A DNA stretch of 64,000 bases from the NCBI RefSeq assembly GCF_001027285.1, contig NZ_CP011509.1:8084501-8148500 (forward strand), in the 5' to 3' direction. The notes below the pieces were generated by a model, which saw nothing but the letters and a program-made list of their open reading frames with translations, did no database searches and was not told where the DNA came from. This DNA is from Archangium gephyra (GTDB lineage Bacteria; Myxococcota; Myxococcia; Myxococcales; Myxococcaceae). The position numbers and the translations under genes were made by a program. Shown here piece by piece: positions 24,788-34,137 of this stretch; position 1 is the first letter of the stretch; each line of letters opens with the position of its first letter.

Positions 24788-25674
24788 TCCGCCAGCTGTT
24801 CGTGCGGATCCCACCCCAGCACCTCGAGCGGTCTGGCCACGAAGTTGGACAACCCGTTGATGTCATAGAAGCGGCGCGTGCCGTCGCGGTCGTCGATCAT
24901 GAACTCGATGCCGCACAGCTCCATGTTCGCCGCGCGCGAGATGGTCTCCACCGCCTGGGTGGTCTCTGCGTCGATCCGGGTCTGCTCGATGGTGATCTTC
25001 GGCTTGCCCACCATGCAGGCATCGGCGGGGCACAGATCGAAGGAGCCGCCATCGGTGGTCAGGGAGATGGCGTACAGGAAGCGCCCGGCCAGGGTCTCCG
25101 CGCGCACGATGCGGCCGCCGCGCGTGGGGATGTACTCCTGCACGAGCAGGACGCTGTCGATGCTGGTGGGCGTGGTGCCGTCGGCAACGGCCTGGACGAG
25201 CTGCTCCATGCTGTCGTAGCGCACAACGCCCGCGCCCGAGCCACCGATGTTGACCTTGACCACGATGGGAAAGCGCAGGCCCTGGGCGGCGCGAGGCAGA
25301 TCGGCCCGCCGATGCACCACGCGCGTGGCCGGGGTCGCGTAGCCCAGCGAGTTGATGAGCGAGAGCTGGCGGGCCTTGGACGTGTCCACCGCGAGGGCCG
25401 GGTTGCCGTTGATGATGCGGGCGCCGCACTGCTCCCAGTGCGAATAGAGCGACTGGGCGTAGAAGATGCCGTGCTCGTCCTGGCGCAGGAAGGAGCTCAT
25501 CGCCACGCGGCTGAAGACGACCGGCGCGGGCGGCGTGCGGTCATTCAGGTCGAAGAAGTGCTCGTCGAGGCGCAGCGGCACATAGGGAATGCCGCGCCGC
25601 TCGAGCGTGGCGAACAGGGGTTTGAACCACTCGGGGTGCTCGTAGAGGACGGCGATCCGCGGCTGCGTGCTCAT
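24757..25674 (-). CDS. ATP-grasp protein at the end of the sulfate-reduction operon
   Basis: This 305-residue protein has a pre-ATP-grasp domain (IAVLYEHPEWFKPLFATLERRG) and an ATP-grasp domain from ~105. The glycine-rich loop is VVKVNIGGSGAGVV, the adenine/hinge strand is VLLVQEYIP, and the metal-binding end is CGIEFMIDD and FYDINGLSN. RimK/glutathione-synthetase relatives ligate an amino acid or acyl group to an amine or thiol using ATP. It starts 16 bases after cysI, is probably translationally coupled (no Shine-Dalgarno is visible) and is the last gene of the operon. Its substrate may therefore be a sulfur compound such as cysteine or a cysteinyl peptide, which is inference only. Its 3' end overlaps the convergent Kelch gene. 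Confidence 0.8.
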   Translation of the reverse strand: MSTQPRIAVLYEHPEWFKPLFATLERRGIPYVPLRLDEHFFDLNDRTPPAPVVFSRVAMSSFLRQDEHGIFYAQSLYSHWEQCGARIINGNPALAVDTSKARQLSLINSLGYATPATRVVHRRADLPRAAQGLRFPIVVKVNIGGSGAGVVRYDSMEQLVQAVADGTTPTSIDSVLLVQEYIPTRGGRIVRAETLAGRFLYAISLTTDGGSFDLCPADACMVGKPKITIEQTRIDAETTQAVETISRAANMELCGIEFMIDDRDGTRRFYDINGLSNFVARPLEVLGWDPHEQLADYLLEVIGAR

Positions 25675-25690
25675 GGAGGTCAGGTGAGGA

Positions 25691-27403
25691 TCAGCCAGCG
25701 GCGGCGGGGACGGGACGCGCGGCGGCCGGAGGCTCGGTCACCACGCCCGTGCGCACGGTGAAGTCACCGAACCCTTCCCCGGGCTTCCGGTCGCGTGCGA
25801 ACGCGGCGAACAACGGCTCGAGCGCCGTCAGAAGGCCGGCCTCGTCCAGGTTCTCGCGGTACAGGCGGTTGAGCCGCTGTCCCCGCTGATCGCCTCCGAG
25901 GAAGAGGTTGTAACGGCCGGGCCCCTTCCCCACCAAGGCGATCTCCGCCAGGTACGGCCGCGCGCAGCCATTCGGGCAGCCGGTGATGCGCAGCAGGATG
26001 TTCTCCTTCTCCAGCCCGTGCGCCGCCAGCCGCTCCTCCAACTGCCCCGCCACGCGCGGCAGGTAGCGCTCGGCCTCGGCCATGGCCAGCGCGCACGTCG
26101 GCAGCGCCACGCAGGCCAGCGCATTGCGCCGCAGCGGGCTCGCGCTCCGGAAGCTGGTGATGCCATACGACTCGACCAGCTTCTCGATGGTCTGCCGCTC
26201 CTCCGCCGGAATGCCCGCGATGATCAGGTTCTGGTTGGGCGTGAGCCGGAAGTCTCCCTTGTGCACCCGGGCGATCTCCCGCAGGCCCGTCAGGAAGCGC
26301 TGGCCCTCCGTGTCCGCCACCCGGCCACTGTCGATGTGCAGCGTCAGGTTCCACCGGCCGTCATGGCCCTGGATCCACCCGAAGCGGTCCCCGTTGTGCT
26401 CGAACGCGAACGGCCGCGCCGGCTCCAGCGGGTAGCCCAGCCGCTTCTGCAGCTCGGCGACGAACCAGGCGATGCCGCGGTCCTCGATGGTGTACTTCAG
26501 GCGCGCGTGCTTGCGGTTGGTGCGGTCGCCGTAGTCGCGCTGCACCATCACCACGTTCTCCGCCACGTGCAGCATCTGCTCGGGGCGGATGAAACCGATG
26601 ACGTCCGCGAGCCGCGGGAACGTCGCCGCCTCACCGTGCGTGGCGCCCATGCCTCCACCCACCAGGACGTTGAAGCCCACCAGCTCCCCGCCCTCGATGA
26701 TGGCGATGAAGCCCAGGTCCTGCGAGAAGACGTCCACGTCGTTCAACGGCGGCACCGTGATGCCCGCCTTGAACTTCCGAGGCAGGTAGGTGGGGCCGTA
26801 GATGGGCTCCTCCTCGCCACCGGCCACCTTCTCCTTGTCCAGCCAGATCTCGTAATACGCCCGCGTCTTCGGCAGCAGGTGCTCGGAGAGGCGGACAGCC
26901 CACTCGTGCACCACCTCGTGCGCGCGCGAGTCCACCGGGTTGGGGTTGCACATCACGTTGCGGTTGACGTCTCCGCACGCGGCGATGCTGTCCAGCAGCA
27001 CCGCCTCCATCCCCTTCATGGTGCTCTTCATGTCCCCCTTGAGCACCCCATGCAGCTGGAAGGCCTGACGCGTGGTGATGCGCAGCGTGCCATTGGCGTA
27101 CGTGCGCGCCAGCTCGTCCAGGGCGAGCCACTGCTTCGGGGTGCACACCCCGCCCGGCAGGCGGGTGCGGATCATGAAGCTGTAGGCCGGCTCCAGCTTC
27201 TGCTGCCGGCGCTCCTCGCGGATGTCCCGGTCGTCCTGCTGGTAGCTGCCATGGAACTTGATGAGCTGCGTGTCGGCCGGAGCGATGGCTCCGGTGAGCG
27301 GGTCCGCGAGGCTCTCGGCCAGCGTGCCTCGCAGGTTCCGGCTGCGCGCCTTGATGTGCTCTACCTCGGAGAGGGCCGGAGTCGTCGGATTCTTGCTGCT
27401 CAT
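25691..27403 (-). CDS. cysI: Sulfite reductase hemoprotein beta subunit
   Basis: This 570-residue protein reduces sulfite to sulfide using siroheme and a 4Fe-4S cluster. The cluster ligands are visible: Cys431 and Cys437 in CVALPTC, and Cys476 and Cys480 in CPNGC. The first half carries the siroheme-binding Arg/Lys-rich segments ([15 protein letters not shown], ~108-122; [15 protein letters not shown]). Length and order match the CysI family. It lies 12 bases after cysJ, with GAGAG before the ATG, so CysJ and CysI are made together for the alpha8beta4-type NADPH sulfite reductase. It acts in the cytoplasm in assimilatory sulfate reduction. Confidence 0.95.
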   Translation of the reverse strand: MSSKNPTTPALSEVEHIKARSRNLRGTLAESLADPLTGAIAPADTQLIKFHGSYQQDDRDIREERRQQKLEPAYSFMIRTRLPGGVCTPKQWLALDELARTYANGTLRITTRQAFQLHGVLKGDMKSTMKGMEAVLLDSIAACGDVNRNVMCNPNPVDSRAHEVVHEWAVRLSEHLLPKTRAYYEIWLDKEKVAGGEEEPIYGPTYLPRKFKAGITVPPLNDVDVFSQDLGFIAIIEGGELVGFNVLVGGGMGATHGEAATFPRLADVIGFIRPEQMLHVAENVVMVQRDYGDRTNRKHARLKYTIEDRGIAWFVAELQKRLGYPLEPARPFAFEHNGDRFGWIQGHDGRWNLTLHIDSGRVADTEGQRFLTGLREIARVHKGDFRLTPNQNLIIAGIPAEERQTIEKLVESYGITSFRSASPLRRNALACVALPTCALAMAEAERYLPRVAGQLEERLAAHGLEKENILLRITGCPNGCARPYLAEIALVGKGPGRYNLFLGGDQRGQRLNRLYRENLDEAGLLTALEPLFAAFARDRKPGEGFGDFTVRTGVVTEPPAAARPVPAAAG

Positions 27404-27415
27404 GGTGTCTCTCGC

Positions 27416-29254
27416 TCAGTAGACGTCGCGCAGGTAGCGCTGCTGCTCGCGCAGCGAATCAAGGTAGGCCTTCGCGTCCTCACGGCTCTTGCTCCCGTGG
27501 GTCGCGATGATGTCGACGAGGGCTTCCTCCACGTCCGGAGCCATGCGCTTCGCATCGCCGCAGACGTAGAAGGAGGCACCGCCCTCCAGCCACGCGTAGA
27601 CGTCGCTCCCCTTCTCGCGCAGGCGGTTCTGGACGTAGACCTTCTGGCCCTGGTCCCGGGAGAAGGCGAGATCGATCCGGTGCAGCGCTCCCTGCTTCAC
27701 CGCCTCCTGCCACTCCACCTGGTAGAGGAACTGGCTGCGGAAGTGCTGCTCGCCGAAGAAGAGCCAGTTGCGGCCGCTCGCGCCCGTCTCGGCGCGCTCC
27801 TGCACGAAGGCGCGGAACGGCGCCACGCCCGTGCCGGGGCCCACCATGATGATGTCGCGGCTCGTGTCCTTCGGAAGCCGGAACCGCTCGTTGGCCTCGA
27901 TGAAGACCTCCACTGTGTCCTGGCCCGCCTCGCGCGTCGCCAGGTAGTTCGAGGCCGCTCCCACGTGGCGCGTACCGAAGGCCTCGTACTCCACCAGGCC
28001 CAGAGTGAGGTGGACCTCCTCCCCTACCCGCTTCTGGCTGGAGGCGATCGAGTAGAGCCGCGGCGTCAGGCGGCGCAGCGCGCCCACCAGCTCCTCCGCG
28101 CTCCACTTGCCGGGATGCTGGCGGAGCAGATCAATCACCTGGTGGCTGGCGAGCAGCGCGCGCAAGGCCTCACCACCCTCCGGCGTGAGCAGGCGCCGCA
28201 GCTCCGCGTCGTTGGAGCGCTCGGCATGGCTCGCCAGGAACGGACGGCTCAGGCGGGTGATCTCCAGCTCCTCCGTGAGCCAGCGCTTCAAGGGCAGGCC
28301 GCGCCCTTCGCGCTTCACCTCGGTGGCCCCATCGAGCCGCAGCTCGGAGAGCACCGCCTCGACCAGCTCCGGCGGATTCCGGGGCACCACGCCGAGCGCA
28401 TCGCCCGGCTCGTACGTCAGGCCCGAGCCCTCCAGCGAGAGCTCCAGGTGGCGGACGTCCTTGAGCGCCCCACGCCCGGTGATGCGCTGGTTGGCCAGCA
28501 CCTGGGACGGATAGGGATTCTCCTTGCTGAAGGTGGGCGGCACCTGCACGGTGCGCAGCGGCGTGACGGTCGCCAGCGAGGCCTCGGGCGCCAGCTCCTT
28601 CTTCGCGTGCTCCAGGGCCTGACCCAGCCAGGGCTCGGCCACGGGCTCGAAGTCCACGTCGCACTCGGCGCGCGCGAACAGCCGCGTGCCGCCGAGCTCC
28701 GCGAAGCGCTCGTCCAGGACGCGGCCGATCTCGCAGAACTTGGGGTAGCTCGTATCGCCCAGCCCCAGCACCGCGAACCGCAGCTGCCCGAGCGCCGGAG
28801 CGCGCTTGCTCCGGATGAAGTCGAAGAAGCCCCGCGCGTCGTCCGGCGGATCTCCGTCGCCCTGGGTGCTGATCACCACGTACAGAAGCCGCTCGTTCTT
28901 CAGCTCGCGCACGGGGTAGTCGCTGGCACGGAAGCTCCGCACGGCCAGCCCGGCGGCCTCGGCCCGCTGCTTCAGGCGGTCGGCCAGCTGCCGGCTGTTC
29001 CCCGTCTGGGTGCCATAGACGATGGTCAGCGTCCCCTGGGGCGCGGCCTGCACCGCCGCCGCGGGCGGGGCCACCGGGAGCGCGCCCGGGAGCGCGCCCG
29101 GGAGCTGCCGGGCCGCGAGCCCAGCGAAGTAGCCGCTCAGCCACGTGAGCGACGGCGCATCGAGCCCCTCGAGCAGCCGCTGCAGCTGCGCGCTCTTCTC
29201 CGCACCGAGGGGTGTGGCCAGGGCGGGGATGGAGGCATTCACGGAAGAGGTCAC
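27416..29254 (-). CDS. cysJ: NADPH sulfite reductase flavoprotein alpha subunit
   Basis: This 612-residue diflavin reductase has an FMN flavodoxin domain at ~75-215 (VYGTQTGNSRQLADRL, STQGDGDPPD), an FAD domain at ~240-450 (PRLYSIASS) and an NADPH domain at ~460-612 (VGPGTGVAPFRAFVQE, FFGEQHFRSQFLY, with the C-terminal RYLRDVY). It passes electrons from NADPH to CysI. It starts at a GTG whose bases overlap the natural cysN stop in the four-base GTGA, evidence for translational coupling and for the frame-corrected end of cysN. An Ala/Pro linker, PGALPGALPVAPPAAAV, before the flavodoxin domain is unusually repetitive. Confidence 0.95.
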   Translation of the reverse strand: MTSSVNASIPALATPLGAEKSAQLQRLLEGLDAPSLTWLSGYFAGLAARQLPGALPGALPVAPPAAAVQAAPQGTLTIVYGTQTGNSRQLADRLKQRAEAAGLAVRSFRASDYPVRELKNERLLYVVISTQGDGDPPDDARGFFDFIRSKRAPALGQLRFAVLGLGDTSYPKFCEIGRVLDERFAELGGTRLFARAECDVDFEPVAEPWLGQALEHAKKELAPEASLATVTPLRTVQVPPTFSKENPYPSQVLANQRITGRGALKDVRHLELSLEGSGLTYEPGDALGVVPRNPPELVEAVLSELRLDGATEVKREGRGLPLKRWLTEELEITRLSRPFLASHAERSNDAELRRLLTPEGGEALRALLASHQVIDLLRQHPGKWSAEELVGALRRLTPRLYSIASSQKRVGEEVHLTLGLVEYEAFGTRHVGAASNYLATREAGQDTVEVFIEANERFRLPKDTSRDIIMVGPGTGVAPFRAFVQERAETGASGRNWLFFGEQHFRSQFLYQVEWQEAVKQGALHRIDLAFSRDQGQKVYVQNRLREKGSDVYAWLEGGASFYVCGDAKRMAPDVEEALVDIIATHGSKSREDAKAYLDSLREQQRYLRDVY

Positions 29255-30908
29255 GGCCGGTTCTCCTGGGCATCCAGGATCTGCTTCACCTGGCGCTCCA
29301 GCTCGTGGGTGGGATCCAGCTCCAGCCAGGGGACACCGGCGCCGCGGAGTTGATCCCGCAGCCCCAGCCGCGCCTGCGGAACGGGGTGTAGAGGATGGCG
29401 AGCAGCCCGGCCTCGGCCAGCGCGAGCGCGTTCTCCGCGTCGCCCCGGACGGTGACCACGTGCCGGCCCTGGTCGAACAGGGCCCGCTCCAGCCGGGGCG
29501 CCAGCGTCTGCACCTCGGGAGTGCCCGTCAGGAGGATGACCGCGCCCGACTGCCCCAGGCGCGCGCGCCGCTCCTCGGCGGAGATGAGCGAGCGCGCTTC
29601 CTGATCGCCCGCCTCTCCCGCCGCGCCGAGGATCATGCCCGCCGCGACCGTGTCGTTGGTGAGCGGATCCACGACGATGAAGGCGCCCGTCTTCCGGTTC
29701 TCCGTGTACGGGTCGCAGATGAGCGGCCGCTTGCAGACGAGCCGGACCTTGCCGATGTCGTTGAGCGACAGGGACTCGGCGGGCACTTCGGAGAGGGCCT
29801 CCAGGTCCTTGCGCCAGAGCACCTGCTCGACGTGGGCCGGCACGTACTTGGAGGTGTGCTTCACGAGGTAGCGGCGCGAGGTGTCCAGGCGCTCCTCGCC
29901 GAACCACACCAGCATGGCCTCCAGGTACTGGAGCGCCACCGGCGGCTTCTCGGCATGCGCGATGAGGTCTCCCCGGCTGACATCCACCTCGTCGGCCAGA
30001 CGCAGCGTCACCGAGGACGGCGCGCTGGCCTCCCCGAGGCTCCCATCGAAGGTGTCGATGGCGGCGATGTGCGTGCGCCGCTTCGAGGGGAAGACGACGA
30101 CCTCGTCACCCACGCGCACCGTGCCGGAGGCGATCTGCCCGGCGAACCCGCGGTAGTCCAGGTTGGGCCGCAGCACGTACTGCACGGGGAAGCGGAAGGG
30201 CGCACCGTCCAGCCGGCGCTGGTGTGGCAGCGACTCCAGCCACCCGAGCAGCGTCTCTCCGTCATGCCAGGGCGTGCGGCCGCTCGGCTGGGTGATGTTG
30301 TCACCGCCGCGCGCGCTGATGGGGAAGTAGCGCACCTGCTCGAAGCCGAGCGTGGAGGCGAACGCGTCGAACTCCTTCGTCAGCCGCGCGTAGACGGCCG
30401 GGTCGAAGTCCATCAGATCCATCTTGTTGATGGAGACGGCCAGGTACGGAATGCCCAGCAGCGAGGCGATGTACGCATGCCGCCGCGTCTGCGGGAGGAT
30501 GCCCAGGCGCGCGTCCACCAGGATGACGGCCGCGTCGGCCGTGGAGGCCCCGGTGGCCATGTTGCGCGTGTACTGGATGTGTCCCGGCGTGTCGGCGACG
30601 ATCACCTTGCGCCGGCGCGTGGAGAAGTAGCGGTACGCCACGTCGATGGTGATGCCCTGCTCGCGCTCGGCGCGCAGACCGTCCGTGAAGAGCGAGAAGT
30701 CGATCTCCTCGCCCGCGCTGGCGCGCTTCACCGCCGCCACCTGGTCCTCGAACAGCCCGTTGCACTCGTACAGAAGCCGGCCGATCAGCGTGGACTTGCC
30801 GTCGTCCACCGAGCCCACCACCACCAGGCGCAGCAGCTCCTTCTCGTAGTGCTCGGCGAGGAAGCGCTGGAGGTCACCCTTGTCATTCAGCTGCAGTGCG
30901 GCGGTCAT
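29251..30908 (-). CDS. cysN: Sulfate adenylyltransferase subunit 1 (GTPase) with degenerate APS-kinase-like C-terminus; frameshift near 3' end
   Basis: The EF-Tu-like GTPase drives APS formation with CysD. GTP-binding motifs are GSVDDGKST (32-40), DTPGH (106-110) and NKMD (161-164). After the beta-barrels, residues ~454-552 align with APS kinase (VILLTG..., LERAL, AGLLAILYTPF, GVPWLELD), but the P-loop is replaced by TGTPEVQTLA and the LDGD motif by VRGD. A missing base at about 29378 (two G on the plus strand where three are expected) shifts the last 42 residues. As read, the frame stops at 29286; corrected, it ends at 29251 with TGA in the GTGA overlap with cysJ. It begins one base inside the cysD stop (TAATG). 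Confidence 0.92.
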
Positions 30909-31825
30909 TAGAAGTACCCCTCGCGCTTCTTGAGCTCCATCGAGCCTTCTTCGTCGTGGTCGATGAGGCGGCCCTGCCGCTCGGACACGCGGGCCTCCAT
31001 CATCTCGGTGATGATCTCCTCGACGTTGGTAGCCGAGGACTCGATCGCACCACTCAGCGGGTAACAGCCCAGCGTCCGGAAACGCACGCGCTTCATCGTG
31101 GCCTTCTCGCCCGGACGCAGCCGCATCCGCTCGTCGTCCACCATGATCCACTGGCCCTTGCGGTCCACCACCGGGCGCTCGGCGGCGAAGTACAGCGGCA
31201 CCACGGGGATGCGCTCCTTGAGGATGTAGTGCCACACATCCAGCTCGGTCCAGTTGGAGAGCGGGAAGACGCGCATGCTCTCGCCCGCGTCGATGCGGCC
31301 GTTGTAGAGGTTCCACAGCTCGGGCCGCTGCTTGCGCGGCTCCCACTGGCCGTGGCGATCGCGGAAGGAGTAGACGCGCTCCTTCGCACGGGACTTCTCC
31401 TCGTCGCGCCGGGCGCCACCGAAGGCCGCGTCGAAGCCGTGCAGTGCGAGCGCCTCCAGCAGCGACTGCGTCTTCATGGCGTGCGTGTACTTCTGGCTGC
31501 CATGATCGAAGGGGTTCATGCCCTCGGCGAGCGCCTTCTTGTTCTGGTGCACCAGAAGCTTCAGCCCGAGCTTCGCCGTGAAGCTGTCGCGGAACTGGTA
31601 CATCTCCCGGAACTTCCACGTGGTGTCCACGTGCAGCAGCGGGAACGGCAGGGGCGCCGGATGGAAGGCCTTGCGCGCCAGGTGCAGCAGCACCTGCGAG
31701 TCCTTGCCAATGCTGTAGAGCATCACCGGGTTGGCGAACTCGGCCGCCGTCTCGCGGATGATGTGGATGCTCTCCGCCTCGAGCACCGCCAGATGCGAGA
31801 GCCGCGCGGACAGGGTTTCACTCAT
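30908..31825 (-). CDS. cysD: Sulfate adenylyltransferase subunit 2
   Basis: This 305-residue PP-loop (N-type) ATP pyrophosphatase makes APS from sulfate and ATP together with the CysN GTPase. The PP-loop [17 protein letters not shown] is at about residues 38-54, with downstream family blocks [28 protein letters not shown] and the C-terminal LKKREGYF. Its length is standard. The start overlaps the cobA stop by eight bases, and its stop shares a base with the cysN ATG. It acts in the cytoplasm as the first committed step of the pathway. Confidence 0.96.
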   Translation of the reverse strand: MSETLSARLSHLAVLEAESIHIIRETAAEFANPVMLYSIGKDSQVLLHLARKAFHPAPLPFPLLHVDTTWKFREMYQFRDSFTAKLGLKLLVHQNKKALAEGMNPFDHGSQKYTHAMKTQSLLEALALHGFDAAFGGARRDEEKSRAKERVYSFRDRHGQWEPRKQRPELWNLYNGRIDAGESMRVFPLSNWTELDVWHYILKERIPVVPLYFAAERPVVDRKGQWIMVDDERMRLRPGEKATMKRVRFRTLGCYPLSGAIESSATNVEEIITEMMEARVSERQGRLIDHDEEGSMELKKREGYF

Positions 31826-32618
31826 GACCAGCCTCCACCTTCAGGAACTGCTCGCGCTCGGACACCACGGGCCGCGACTCGACCAGCGAGCGGAGCTGGG
31901 AGCGCAGGGAAACGACTTCGCCCACCACCAACATGGCGGGAGATCCAACGGACGCCTCACGGGCCTTCGCGGCGATGCCCGAGAGCGGAGCCTCGATCAC
32001 CCGCTGGTGCTCCCAGGTCCCCGCCTCGACGATGGCCGTGGGGGTATTCGGAGAACGTCCCGCGGCGATGAGCCCCAGGGTCGCCTCCTCCAGACGGCTG
32101 CCCGTCATGAACAGCACGAGCGTCTCCGAGCCAGCCAGGTGCGCCCAGTCCGGCGCCTTCCCGGCCCGGTACGCGGTGGCGAACGTCACCGAGCCCGACA
32201 CGCCCCGGTGGGTGATGGGAATCCCCGCCGCCGCCGGAGCCGCCACGCCGCTGGAGACACCCGGCACCACCTCGTAGGCAATGCCCGCCTCCTCCAGCGC
32301 GAGGGCCTCCTCGCCACCGCGGCCGAAGACGAAGGGATCTCCCCCCTTCAGCCGCACCACCGAGCGGCCGAGCCGCGCCTGGGCGATGAGCAGCGTGTTG
32401 ATCTCCTCCTGCCGCACCGACTCGCCCCCGCCCTCCTTGCCGACGAACAGCAGCCGGGCCCGAGGCCGGGCGTGCTTCAACACGTCGGGGTGGATGAGGC
32501 GGTCGTAGACCACCGCGTCCGCGCCCGCGAGCAGCTGGGCCGCTCGCAGCGTCAGCAGACCGGGATCTCCGGGCCCCGCGCCCACCAGGTAGACCTTGCC
32601 GTTGACCTGCTTGCTCAT
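31818..32618 (-). CDS. cobA: Uroporphyrinogen-III C-methyltransferase
   Basis: This 266-residue SAM-dependent methyltransferase makes precorrin-2 from uroporphyrinogen III, the first step to the siroheme of CysI. Motifs are [18 protein letters not shown] near the N-terminus, [25 protein letters not shown] (~95-110) and [22 protein letters not shown]. It is a stand-alone SUMT domain, with the dehydrogenase/chelatase part of CysG encoded by the separate gene just upstream. The two overlap in ATGA. Placement inside the cys operon argues for siroheme rather than cobalamin synthesis. Confidence 0.94.
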   Translation of the reverse strand: MSKQVNGKVYLVGAGPGDPGLLTLRAAQLLAGADAVVYDRLIHPDVLKHARPRARLLFVGKEGGGESVRQEEINTLLIAQARLGRSVVRLKGGDPFVFGRGGEEALALEEAGIAYEVVPGVSSGVAAPAAAGIPITHRGVSGSVTFATAYRAGKAPDWAHLAGSETLVLFMTGSRLEEATLGLIAAGRSPNTPTAIVEAGTWEHQRVIEAPLSGIAAKAREASVGSPAMLVVGEVVSLRSQLRSLVESRPVVSEREQFLKVEAGHE

Positions 32619-33256
32619 TGCTTCTCTCCAAAAGTCTCCAGCGCGGCGCGCACCCGCACCCAGGCGGCCTTGCGCTCACCGCGCGTCAGCAACTCCCCCG
32701 CCTCGCCTTCCACCAGCTGCTTCAGCAACCGCATCCGCTCGGCGCCCGCGGGCAGCTTCTTGCGGAGCCATCCCGTCAGCCGGGCGAGCTGCACGTGCCC
32801 GGGCGCCACCTGCTCCACGAACTGCTTGCGCAGCCGCCGCGCCAGTGCGGGCGACTGTCCGGAGGTGGAGACCGCCACCACGATGGGGCCGCGCCGTCCC
32901 ACCGAGGGCAGCGTGAAGTCGCACAGCTCCGGGATGTCCGCCGCGTTCACCCAGATGCCCAGGGCCCGCGCCTCATCCGCCACCGCCTCGCTCACCCGCC
33001 GGTCATCCGTGGCCACGAACACCACATGGTGCCCACGCACGTCTCCGGCCGCGTACGGGCGCTCGGCCAGCTCCAGCCGGCCCGCTTCCGCGAGGCGGCG
33101 GATGGCGGGGCTCACGTTGGGCGCCACCACGCGCAGCACCGCGCCCGCGTCGACGAGCTGCTGGCTCCGCTCGTCGGCGATGTTGCCGGCTCCCACCAGG
33201 AGCACCCGCTTGCCGTTCAACCGGAGGCAGACGGGGAAGTCCACGTGCGCGCTCAC
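32615..33256 (-). CDS. Precorrin-2 dehydrogenase / siroheme ferrochelatase (Met8/CysG N-terminal type)
   Basis: This 213-residue protein oxidises precorrin-2 to sirohydrochlorin with NAD and probably inserts iron. The Rossmann start VLLVGAGNIADERSQQLVDAG is followed by VVFVATDDRRVSEAVADEAR and the conserved ..NAADIPELCDFTLPSVGRRGPIVVAVSTSGQSPALARRLR block of this family. The GTG at 33256 overlaps the transporter stop in GTGA and begins directly before FPVCLRLNGKRVL, the usual N-terminus. A longer in-frame reading into the transporter gene is an artefact. It supplies siroheme for CysI. Confidence 0.92.
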   Translation of the reverse strand: MSAHVDFPVCLRLNGKRVLLVGAGNIADERSQQLVDAGAVLRVVAPNVSPAIRRLAEAGRLELAERPYAAGDVRGHHVVFVATDDRRVSEAVADEARALGIWVNAADIPELCDFTLPSVGRRGPIVVAVSTSGQSPALARRLRKQFVEQVAPGHVQLARLTGWLRKKLPAGAERMRLLKQLVEGEAGELLTRGERKAAWVRVRAALETFGEKQ

Positions 33257-34116
33257 GACGACGCCACCTGACTCTTGCGCAGCAGGAGGAACCGCTGCCA
33301 GGCGGAGCCCACGAGGAAGCCGCCGATCGCCGCCGACACCGCGTAGCTCACCGCGCGATCCACCCAGCCCAGCTGCTGGAGCGCGACGCCCAGGCCCACG
33401 GTGACGAGCGCCGCGTCCACGCCCATGCACAGCCGCCGGAAGGCCTCCTTGCTGACACGCCGCAGCAGCAGGCGGCCCAGGGGAAGCCCGAGCGCGACCG
33501 CGGGCAGCAGCAGCCAGAAGAGGCCAAGGCTCGGCGCGCCATAGAATCCGAGGAAGAGGTACGTCACCAGGGTGAGGCTGGATTCTGCCACGCGGATGAG
33601 AGCGATGGCCGCGCGGAACTCGTCCTGCGCGAGGCCCTGGTTGTTGAGCAGGAGGGCGAGCGGCGGACCGGAGATGGTGGTGGTCGAGTACAGCACCCCG
33701 AGCCCCAGGCCGAACGGGACACCCACGGTGCGCTCGTCACGGATGGGCCAGCGCACGCCCGCGGCCTGCAGGAGGATGAGCGGCAGCAGGACGGCGTAGG
33801 TGGCCGCCTTGAGCGCCACGGCCGCGACCACCGTGAGGAACACCCCGCCGAGGAGGACTCCCGGCACCAGGCCGCCGATCAGCGGCAACATGCGCCGCCA
33901 GACCGCCGGGAGCGCCCGCCGGTTGAGGAACAGCGAGACGAGGTTGAGCACCACCTCCAGCAGCACCAGCGCGGGGTTGAGCACCCGGTTGGCCACGAAC
34001 CCCAGCGCCACCGGCACGGTGATGGACGAGAACCCGTAGCCCAGGGCGCCATTGACCATGGCCGCCACGAGGGCGGTCAGGAACAGGGCGAGCTCCGCTG
34101 GAGTGATGGAAGACAT
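33253..34116 (-). CDS. TSUP-family (TauE/SafE) membrane transporter
   Basis: This 287-residue inner-membrane protein has about eight hydrophobic helices and the two-fold repeated layout of TSUP transporters (GALGYGFSSITVPVALGF near residue 25; PFGLGLGVLYSTTTISGPPLALLLNN near 150). Members move sulfite, sulfonates or other sulfur anions. Being second in a sulfate-assimilation operon, it may take up sulfate/thiosulfate or export excess sulfite; the direction cannot be told from sequence. It lies 21 bases after cysH and overlaps the next gene by four bases. Confidence 0.85.
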   Translation of the reverse strand: MSSITPAELALFLTALVAAMVNGALGYGFSSITVPVALGFVANRVLNPALVLLEVVLNLVSLFLNRRALPAVWRRMLPLIGGLVPGVLLGGVFLTVVAAVALKAATYAVLLPLILLQAAGVRWPIRDERTVGVPFGLGLGVLYSTTTISGPPLALLLNNQGLAQDEFRAAIALIRVAESSLTLVTYLFLGFYGAPSLGLFWLLLPAVALGLPLGRLLLRRVSKEAFRRLCMGVDAALVTVGLGVALQQLGWVDRAVSYAVSAAIGGFLVGSAWQRFLLLRKSQVASS

Positions 34117-34137
34117 GGGCTCTGCTCAAGCGAGGGG

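Noticed and set aside
26018-29353. 1111-residue plus-strand open frame across cysI and cysJ
   Set aside because: It is the antisense shadow of two well-identified genes; its composition is His/Arg/Leu/Glu-biased from GC-rich codons and it has no recognisable domain.
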